64,000 nucleotides of DNA from Mesocentrotus franciscanus (lineage: Eukaryota > Echinodermata > Echinoidea > Camarodonta > Strongylocentrotidae). Numbering within the stretch: the first letter of the stretch is position 1; each line of letters opens with the position of its first letter. This document shows, one piece after another, positions 55,926 through 64,000 of the stretch. The DNA lies in contig CP137674.1 of assembly GCA_037976565.1 (NCBI GenBank), positions 5,579,284 through 5,643,283 on the forward strand, in the 5' to 3' direction. The notes under the pieces are model-generated. The model searched no databases. It was not told where the DNA came from and was given only the letters and a program-made list of their open reading frames with translations. The position numbers and the translations under genes are program-made.

Positions 55926-56335
55926 ACATAAAAATTTTTCATTTTGACAAAGGCATCATGGCGTATTTTTGCGATTAAAGGAGGCATGTCAATTTTTCAC
56001 ATTTTGCGTGTATTCTCTATGGGACATGACTTTTTCTCAAAACTGGATTCTACATTCCCGTCTTTCGCGAGCAATATCTCTGTCGTTTTAGTTTTGTTTT
56101 TGCTGAGCTTCGAGTATGTTGTAGCTGAGACAATAAGCTTTTACGATTGTGCCCTTTATTTTCGATCAGATGCCGGGATCATGCTCATATTTCACTTGCA
56201 AAGTGGGATTTGAGAATTCCATTTTCCGTTCACGTGTAATGTCTATGTGGATTATTTTGGTATAGTGGTCATAGCACTTGCCTCTCATTTCGGCGACCCA
56301 CGTTCGATTCCTGGTGGGTCAATGACCCTGGTGGG
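55926..56335 (+). repeat. Internal re-duplication of copy 3
   Basis: From TTTTTCATTTTGACAAAGGC to the tRNA-like module (56258-56321) this repeats 55461-55850 directly. The tRNA module here is followed by a partial echo, CCTGGTGGGTGAA. Confidence 0.75.
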
Positions 56336-56363
56336 TGAATTTTTTTTTTATCAATAATTCATA

Positions 56364-58515
56364 GGAATATGTAATGTGTATGTGTATGCCTCAATCATTG
56401 ACAATATAATCACTAATATCGCTGAAATGATTCTTTTCCTACCCCTTCTTCTTCATTTACTTCTTCATAGTAGTAGTGGAAGTAGTAGTAGAAGTAGTAG
56501 TAGTAGTAATAGCAGCAGTATCATAATAATCATTATGATTATAATTTTTATATTTATTATTATAGTAAATATCGTAATTATAATCATTATTATAGTGATT
56601 ATTTGATATTGTTATTATTCTTATAGTTATTTGTATGCTTCTTCTTCTTAACATAATTATCGTATACACAGTACGTCATGTGCCAAGAATTTATTGCTAT
56701 GATACATCCAAGATGTCTACCAAAACTGTCAATTCGTTGCTGAAATATTAGCAAGCCAAAAGAAGAAACATTAGAATTTCTATTTTAAATTGAAATAAAT
56801 TATATAGGAGAAATAAGTAGAGAATACAATCATGATTTTGGTACTAGGGGATTAACATGGACATAATGCACTTGTTTACATGACCACATTATCTCTTATT
56901 CATTCTACCTCCAATGTTTTCTGACTGTTTTCAAAACAATATCATGTTTGTCGATCATAGTTCTATGTAGCGTGATGTCTCATGGTAATTTAAGCAATTT
57001 AAGCAACAATTTCTGAATTTTAGCGACAATCGTTCGCCATTGCTGCTCTTTATTACTACTGTGACGTGCAGTAACAAATTGAAATTTCAGGACTCATGAT
57101 AAATTCGTTTAACAGTTGATTCAACTTGGTTGGTTCTATTGTTCGGATTTTTAGCAGAGCGAGATAGAAATTGACATTGTCATGGCTTACGACTTTGCAT
57201 TAGTGTTCATCGTCTCTACAATGCTATTTGAACAATATTTGGTGACAAAAGACGGCATTTCTATGTAGCGTCAAAAGCCGTCAAATAACAAAAACATGGC
57301 AGATAAAAAGATCCTCAGTACTGGGTCTAATTATTTAAAGAAAACTTAATTTGAACCCGGCCATATTCTCTCTCTCTCTCTCTCTCGTTTGTCATTGCCT
57401 TCAATCTCCCTCTTTCTTCATTCTTACCACGGAATATGTAATGTGTATGTGTATGCCTCAATCATTGACAATATAATCACTAATATCGCTGAAATGATTC
57501 TTTTCCTACCCCTTCTTCTTCATTTACTTCTTCATAGTAGTAGTGGAAGTAGTAGTAGAAGTAGTAGTAGTAGTAATAGCAGCAGTATCATAATAATCAT
57601 TATGATTATAATTTTTATATTTATTATTATAGTAAATATCGTAATTATAATCATTATTATAGTGATTATTTGTTATTGTTATTATTCTTATAGTTATTTG
57701 TATGCTTCTTCTTATCATAATTATTGTATACACAATACGTCATGTGCCAAGAATTTATTGCTATGATACATCCAAGATGTCTACCAAAACTGTCAATTCG
57801 TTGCTGAAATATAATCAAGCCAAAAGAAGAAACATTAGAATATCTATTTTAAATTAAAATAAATTATATAGGAGAAATAAGTGGAGAATACAATCATGAT
57901 TTCGGTACTAGGGGACTAACATGGACATAATGCACTTGTTTACATGACCACATTATCTCTTATTTATTCTACCTGCAATGTTTTCTGACTGTTTTCAAAA
58001 CAATATCATGTTTGTCGATCATAGTTCTATGTAGCTTGATGTCTCATGTTAATTTTTAGTGGAAAAGCAATCTAAGCAACAATTTCTGAATTTTAGCGAC
58101 AATCGTTCGCCATTGCTGCTCTTTATTACTACTGTGACGTGCAGTAATTACAAATTGAAATTTCAGGACTCATGATAAATTCGTTTAACAGTTGATTCAA
58201 CTTGGTTGGTTCTATTGTTCGGATTTTTTAGCAGAGCGAGATAGAAATTGACATTGTCATGGCTTACGACTTTGCATTAGTGTTCATCGTCTCTACAATG
58301 CTATTTGAACAATATTTGGTGACAAAAGACGGCATTTCTATGTAGCGTCAAAAGAAGTCAAATAACAAAAACATGGCAGATAAAAAGATCCTCAGTACTG
58401 GGTCTAATTATTTAAAGAAAACTTAATTTGAACCCGGCCATATTCTGTCGCTCTCTCTCTCGTTTGTCATTGCCTTCATTTTCCTCGCTTACTTCATTAA
58501 GTTCATTGTTACCAC
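56364..58515 (+). repeat. 1.07-kb tandem duplication (two units plus start of a third)
   Basis: Units start with GGAATATGTAATGTGTATGT at 56364 and 57431 (offset 1067); a third begins at about 58508 and decays at once. Each unit contains a GTA/AGT microsatellite (56467, 57534), an ATT/ATA-rich tract and a CT-repeat near its end (57368-57388, 58449-58462). Frames inside are low-complexity. The first ~120 bp of the unit recurs at 60410. Confidence 0.85.
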
Positions 58516-58782
58516 GGAATATGCAATGCCTGTATACCTCATGTCAATTAGAGTCAAAGGTATAACTGGTTGTTGTCCAGGGTCAATGGTCAAATTGTCT
58601 CAATCAATCTTCCATACATCCATAATGATCAAGGCTAAACAGTAGAAACTTGACATATGGATAGATCATAATGGTAGAAGCATTTTATATAACAATATGA
58701 AATCGTGAAAATGCATTCTTCATTATGTAAATCATTAGCATACGTATCACCTAATTCGTCAAAGTGACGAATTCAAGTCTAG

Positions 58783-59065
58783 TTCATAGTTGGATAGAGT
58801 ATGAGTGGGAGATATGATTTCTTATAAAAAAACAAAATCTAGAAAATGCATATTTCATTTTGATATTTAGATTTGAGGGTCCAAGGTCAAATATACTGTA
58901 CATGGTTTCTCTAAAACCATGCATTGTATAGACTAGAAATTTGGCACACTAATAGACCTGAATAAGAGGATTATTTCAAAAAATAAGGTCAAATCATGCC
59001 AATGTTATCTAAACTACTTAGTATGTCACTAAACATGTGTGGCATGCACTTGGAACAGCCCACCT
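58783..59065 (+). mobile_element. TIR element, right-end fragment
   Basis: Matches 52334-52611 of copy 1, including TTGGATAGAGTATGAG and the terminal GGAACAGCCCACCT, followed by the usual ACTTGTTATTAACAAG spacer. Confidence 0.7.
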
Positions 59066-59098
59066 ATACTTGTTATTAACAAGTTTTAGATGTCTAGT

Positions 59099-60390
59099 TA
59101 TTCTTTATTTTTCTTATTTCCAATTACTTTTTTGTTAGCAAGATAACTTGAAAATGGCTAAATCAAATGCCTTGAAATTTGGCACACATATGTATAGGCA
59201 TATGGACAAAACACAATAAGGTTTTCAACCTTGACCTTGACTGATGACGTCATCTAGGCGCCATTTTGTAAAATTTTCTGAAAATCTACTCATGATCATA
59301 TCTTCATAACGAAAAGTCGTTTCTCATTCATATTTATCATGATCAAGGTCAATATCCGTCCGGTCAATTTCAGGTCAAAAAACGCGCGCGCATGCGTACG
59401 TCCGCGCGTTAGCGCGCGCTTAAAATTTTAAAATGCTCCAAATCGTCTCAAATTCATTTTGGATACGTTTCAGGCCATTTTAAGCATTTCTCAAAAAAAT
59501 GCGCACACGAGCATGCGCGCGCGTTTTCGCGCGTACTGGCATTTTCCAACATAGAATCGCCGAATTTTCTCTGTCATCATATTTGGCACATTTTCCAAGC
59601 ATTTTGATACCTTGTTCACCTTTTTCTGACCTGTAATAACGCAATAGGCGTCCGTTCAAGAAAATGTCCGTGCGCGCGAGCTCTTGTAATACATAGCATA
59701 TACGGGCAAAAACATGCCTATACAAAATTCATTGTAACTCTTCAGAATGGATGGGAACTCCCAATTTTTTTCATATTTGGATAGATTATGAGTCGGAGAT
59801 ATGATTTCATGTCTCATTTGACCCTCAATTAATCATGACGTCATCATAATGGCCTCCGAACTCAAAATTTCAATTTGCATATTATGACGTCAGCATATTT
59901 TTGAAAAATGATTGTATCTCTGTAAATGTTGTTCATTTTTCTCCCAATTTTTGATATGTTCTAGCTGAGACAATTTTCTACAAATGCAGTCACACAATTT
60001 TTCATTTTGACAAAGGCATCATGGCGTATTTTTGCGATTAAAGGAGGCATGTCAATTTTTCACATTTTGCGTGTATTCTCTATGGGACATGACTTTTTTC
60101 AAAACTGGATTCTACATTCCCGTCTTTCGCGAGCAATATCTCCGTTGTTTTAGTTTTGTTTTCGCTGAGCTTCGAGTATGTTGTAGCTGAGACAATAAGC
60201 TACCACATATGTGCCCTTTATTTTTCGATCAGATGCCGGGATCATGCTCATATTTCACTTACAAAGTGGGATTTGAGAATTCCATTTTCCGTTCACGTGT
60301 AATGTCTATGTGGATTATTTTGGTATAGTGGTCATAGCACTTGCCTCCCATTTCGGCGACCCACGTTCGATTCCTGGTGGGTCAATTTTT
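59099..60390 (+). mobile_element. TIR element, copy 5 (headless)
   Basis: The body runs from TTCTTTATTTTTCTTATTTC to the tRNA-like module at 60321-60384, and then joins the GGAATATGTAATG sequence of the 1.07-kb unit, as at 56321-56364. It shows the CG-rich tracts and an older, diverged form of the 50-bp TAAT insertion near 59640. Confidence 0.7.
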
Positions 60391-60537
60391 TTATCAATAA
60401 TTTATAGGAATATGTAATGTGTATGTGTATGCCTCAATCATTGACAATATAATCACTAATATCGCTGAAATGATTCTTTTCCTACCCCTTCTTCTTCATT
60501 TACTTCTTCATAGTAGTAGTGGAAGTAGTAGTAGAAG

Positions 60538-60965
60538 CACTGGCGTACTGGTGGGCTTGGGGGGCTAGCCCCCCAATGAAATCAAACCATGACTTATTTT
60601 CAATTCCACACAAGTGATTTATAAATGTTCGTGATATCACTTGATTTTCAACAAAATGCGCGTTACTCCATTTCTGTTTCAAACTGACACATTCCCAAAT
60701 AGCCAGGAAGAGCATATGTTTTTACAGTCACTAATGGGCCTAAGTGGCCACTAACAGTAACACTAGTAGATAACCGTATATCCAGTTTAGCGAAAAAGGA
60801 TACCCGTATGTCCGGCCTAGAGAAGAGCTTAGAGAAGATCGCGGCAGTCTAGGCGGTACGCGGGGAATGCGCAGTCGTCTGCGCCCAAGGTTTGTTTTGG
60901 ATGTGGCGAGGAGTGTCATTTCCGGAGGGAATGTTCCACAGGCGCGGATCCAGGGGGGGCCGAGT
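60538..60965. mobile_element. DNA-transposon-like ends in repeat-dense DNA
   Basis: CACTGGCGTACTGGTGGGC at 60538 cuts the preceding AGTAGTAG tract, and a second CACTGGCGTACTGATGGGG occurs at 61617. GGCGCGGATCCAGGGGGGG appears near 60940. Such ends are common on hAT-like non-autonomous elements. No transposase and no clear partner end were identified, so extents are uncertain. Confidence 0.4.
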
Positions 60966-60969
60966 GGGC

Positions 60970-61600
60970 CTTGCCCCGCAATGAAAAAAGAAAAAAAGAG
61001 AGAGAGAGAGAGAAGGAAAAGAAGGGAAAGGGAAAGAGGAGAGAAAGGGAAAGAAAGAAGAGGAAGAAGAAACAAAAATGGGGGAAATTTAAAGAGAAGG
61101 AGATCAGGGACAGGGGGCCGAAATGGCCTTGCCATCCAGGCTGTTGCCCCCCATCAAAAAAAATAAGAGAGAAGGAAGGAAAGGGAAAGAAAGAAGGAAA
61201 AGAGGAGATAAAGGAAGGAAAAAAGAGGAAGAAGAAAAGAAAAGAAGGGCGATATCAGTTGCAATTTTTCCGCCAACAAGTTGTGGATCGGGAGGGGGGC
61301 AAGGCCCTTGCCTCCCCCGGCAAAAAAAGGAGAGAAGGGAAATGGAAAGAGGATAGCTAAAAGGGAACAAAAAAATAGGAAGAAGAAAAGAAAAGGGTGA
61401 AAAGAAGGGGAGATCAGTTGCGATTAATATCGCCAACAACATGTGGATCGGGGCCGAAAGGCCCTTAATTGCCTCCCCCCTAGCAAACCTAAAAGAGAGA
61501 GAAGGAAGGGAAGGGAAAGGGAAGGGGGAGGGAAAGGTAAGGAAAGAAAGAGAGAAAGAAGATAGGTAAGGGAGATCAGTTGCGATTTTTCCCGCCAACA
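60970..61600. repeat. Purine-rich (GA) tract with GGCCTTGCC-type inserts
   Basis: Long GAGAGAAAGGAAGGGAAAGG-type stretches are interrupted at about 61120, 61290 and 61440 by similar GC-rich segments (GGCCTTGCCATCCAGG, GGCAAGGCCCTTGCC). Long frames on both strands (Lys/Glu/Arg-rich or Ser/Phe/Leu-rich) are composition artefacts. The reverse-complement counterpart is the pyrimidine tract at 45370-45455. Confidence 0.75.
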
Positions 61601-61959
61601 AGGTGTAGATCGGGGGGCACTGGCGTACTGATGGGGAGCCATTAGTGTCCTGCCAGTGTCACAATAAAATTCAAACGTGGTTCATTTCTAATTGATACCG
61701 GTGATTTACAAATGTTGCTGAAATGACATAATTTTCCGAGATTTTTCCTCACTTTTTAGTAAATTATACTTTTTTATGCGTTTGTTGGAAAATTACAAAT
61801 TCCTTAATTTACAGTCAGGCAAGAAATATGCTTATTTAGAGGCCTACATGGCCCGGCCCGCAGAACGACGGGGCTCCGGGGCCTCGAGCTCCGCCCCCCC
61901 CCCACTTTTTTTGGAAAAAGTATACTAAAGAGAATTAGAAAGAAAGAGAGAAAGAAAGA

Positions 61960-62870
61960 AAGAATAGTGACCTGCCAGTGTCACAAAATTATGAGGTATC
62001 AAAATATGCTCATCTGACCGTGATTAAATGCCTAAAACCCCTGAGCTTCCGGGGGCTCTGTCCCCTGGATTCCACCTACAGGCCCTAACGCGGGCCCCTG
62101 AATGCTTATCTAACGGTAATTTAATGCCTAAACCCCTGAGCTTCCGGGGGCTACGCTCCCTGACCCTACGCCAATTAGTGACCTGCCAGTGTCACAAATA
62201 TAGGTTATCAAAATATGCTCATCTGACCGTGATTAAATGCCTAAAACCCCTGAGCTACCAGGGCTCTGCCCTCTGACCCCACCTAGGGCTAAAACGGCCC
62301 CTAGATGCATCTGACGGTAATTTAATGCCTAAAACCCTGAACTTCCGGTGGCTCTGCCCCTTGACCCACCAGCGGCCTAAGGCGGGCCCCTGAATGCTTA
62401 TCTGACCGTTATAAAATGCCTAAACCCTGATTCTTCTGCCCCTGACCCCGCCCTGGACCCCACGCCAATTAGTGTCGCCAGTGTCACAAATAAGGTATCA
62501 AAATATGCTCATCTGACCGTAATTAAACGCCTAAAACCCTGGACCCAACCAATGGCCCTAAGTCAGGCCCCTGGATACTCATCTGACAGTAATTTATTGC
62601 CTAAAACCCTGAGCTGGGGCTCCGCCCTTGACCCCACGCCAATTAGTGACCTGCCAGTGTCACAAATAGGGTATCAAAATATGCTCATCTGACCGTAATT
62701 AAATGCCTAAAACCCCTGAGCTTCCGGGGGCTCCGCCCCCTCGACCCCACCAGGGGGCCTACGGCGGGCCCCTGAATGCTCAATGACCGTTATAAAATGC
62801 CTCAAATCCCTGAGTTTCAGGAGGCTCAGCCCCCTGGACCCCACGCCAATTAGTGACCGACCAGTGTCAG
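61960..62870 (-). repeat. GC-rich dimeric tandem repeat, reverse orientation
   Basis: About nine copies of the 44.8-kb module in the opposite orientation: ATGCTCATCTGACCG, AATTAAATGCCTAAAACCCC, TGAGCTTCCGGGGGCTC, with the same alternating spacers (GTGACCTGCCAGTGTC and CCTAAGGCGGGCCCC). It ends in GGCGCGGATCTACGGGGG near 62871. Confidence 0.85.
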
Positions 62871-62939
62871 GCGCGGATCTACGGGGGTTAGGAGGTTTAA
62901 ACCTCCCTTGGGCCGCCAAAAATAAAAAAACGAAGAAAA

Positions 62940-63002
62940 AAAACGCACACTGGAGAGAAACTTTTCAAGTGCAAATATTGTGAGAAGATATTCAACTCAT
63001 CT
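62940..63002 (+). pseudogene. Isolated zinc-finger fragment
   Basis: On the plus strand 62940-63002 reads KTHTGEKLFKCKYCEKIFNS: the end of one finger, a TGEK linker, and the first half of the next finger with both Cys. It is cut on the right by a MITE starting at 63003 and on the left by A-rich repeat sequence. The orientation is opposite to the large array and the residues differ from the array consensus, so it comes from another finger gene. Too short to be functional. Confidence 0.75.
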
Positions 63003-63325
63003 GGGGGGTGTTTCATTAAGCTGTTCGTAAAGTTACGCATGACTTTACGAATGACTTAAATATGAAAAGCCAAATGGGATGCTCAATCATTTTTAACTCC
63101 ATCAACTTAAGTTGAACTGTGCAGATGTAGATTAACATTCTTATTATAACAAACATTTTAATGCAAAGTATATTTTTTGCCATAATTTAATTGAGATTAT
63201 TGGAAATATAGTCACACTTCGTTAAAACATCAGGAAAAACTTCGGGCATCCTTTCTGGCACTTCATATTCAAGTCGTTCGTAAAGTCATGCGTAACTTTA
63301 CGAACAGCTTTATCAAAAACCCCCC
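63003..63325. mobile_element. MITE with ~54-bp terminal inverted repeats
   Basis: The left end GGGGGTGTTTCATTAAGCTG runs into TTCGTAAAGTTACGCATGAC. The right end is the complement of the same sequence with a few changes (GGGGGTTTTTGATAAAGCTG). The ~215-bp middle is AT-rich and non-coding. A target-site duplication is not clear. Confidence 0.85.
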
Positions 63326-63371
63326 TGGTAACTTAACCAAACACATTATAACTCTGGATATAACTGTGAAT

Positions 63372-64000
63372 TAAACTGTTTCTTGATTTAAAAAGACGTT
63401 ATTATGCACTGCTTTTTATGGCCTCCATTGTGTTAGTAGATGCCAGGAAAACATCACTTACGGGCCGGGGGTTCAAAATAGCAACAACAAAAATCGCCTC
63501 GCCGCTACGTGGCTCGTGGACGATGCTCTGCATCGTCATTGGGTCAAACAGATACTGTTGAAAAAGTTACTTGATTTAAAAGACGTTATCATGCACTGCT
63601 TTTTATGGTCTCCATTGTGTTAGTAGATGCCAGGAAAACATCACTTAGGGGGTTCAAAATAGCCCCCAAAATCGCCTCGCCGCTACGCGGCTCGTGGACG
63701 ATGCTCTGCAACGTCATTGGGTCAAACTGTTTAAACTGTTACTTGATTTAAAAAGACGTTATCATGCACTGCTTTTAATGGTCTCCATTGTGTTAGTAGA
63801 TGCCAGGAAAACATCACTTACGGGCCGGGGGGTTCAAAATAGCAACAACAAAAATCGCTTCGCCGCTATGCGGCTCGTGGACGATGCTCCGCATCGTCAT
63901 TGGGTCAAACTGTTTAAACTGTTACTTGATTTAAAAGACGTTATCATGCACTGCTTTTTATGGTCTCCATTGTGTTAGTAGATGCCAGGAAAACATCACT
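63372..64000. repeat. ~180-bp tandem repeat, leaves the window
   Basis: The phrase ATTGGGTCAAAC recurs at about 63539, 63717 and 63899, giving periods near 178 and 183. Each unit contains AGTAGATGCCAGGAAAACAT, a GCCGCTACGCGGC-type palindrome and GATGCTCTGCATCGTC. About three and a half units are visible. Open frames through it arise from the repeat and show no coding signal. Confidence 0.85.

Noticed and set aside
52071..60384. Functional tRNA-Gly genes (five sites)
   Set aside because: Box-like motifs are present, but acceptor ends do not pair and all sit at the same place in a repeat family.
60740..61642. Lys/Glu/Arg-rich and Phe/Leu/Ser-rich frames on both strands
   Set aside because: Explained by the purine-rich tract; composition artefacts.
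63694..63978. 94-codon frame with repeated LFKLLLDLK
   Set aside because: It simply reads through two units of the ~180-bp tandem repeat.

Overview
The window is animal genomic DNA: AT-rich, with introns and dense transposon debris. The mix of families (CR1/Jockey-like LINE, tRNA-headed SINEs, a MITE beginning GGGGGTGTTTCATTAAGC, foldback elements, a very large C2H2 zinc-finger array) suggests a marine invertebrate deuterostome such as an echinoderm. That is an inference; no diagnostic single-copy gene is present.

Main content (minus strand, about 43.6 kb down to position 1): one C2H2 zinc-finger gene can be reconstructed from splice signals and matching phases. A 103-nt exon (43513-43615) carries IKQE and VKEE motifs. 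A 765-nt exon (38683-39447, second copy 31401-32165) encodes about eight degenerate ~30-residue repeats, several carrying a SUMO-type psi-K-x-E motif. A 90-nt exon (37950-38039, second copy 30668-30757) follows. The terminal exon starts at 25399. All junctions after the first exon are phase 1, so the exon pair can be present once or twice without breaking the frame. The terminal exon begins with about nine older, diverged fingers, then runs into about 24 kb of 84-bp finger units (roughly 290-300) that continues off the left edge. The array has 12-unit and 14-unit higher-order periods. It also has many frameshifts, mostly at homopolymers and some locally compensated, so the longest uninterrupted frame is about 400 codons.

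The exon pair is doubled because about 5.5 kb (28918-34414 and 36202-41697) is duplicated at roughly 99.7% identity. A 500-N assembly gap and a ~1-kb foldback element lie between the copies. Either a recent tandem duplication or an assembly/haplotype artefact could explain this.

The right-hand part (about 44-64 kb) is repeat territory with no intact host gene seen: a 5'-truncated LINE with reverse transcriptase (45457-47930, plus strand), two inverted copies of a GC-rich dimeric tandem repeat (44.8-45.35 kb and 62-62.85 kb), a tRNA-headed SINE, a nested series of a ~1.9-kb TIR element carrying a tRNA-Gly-like module (50.7-60.4 kb), a 1.07-kb tandem duplication, purine-rich tracts, an isolated plus-strand zinc-finger scrap between transposons (62940-63002), a MITE with ~54-bp inverted ends, and a ~180-bp tandem repeat leaving the right edge.
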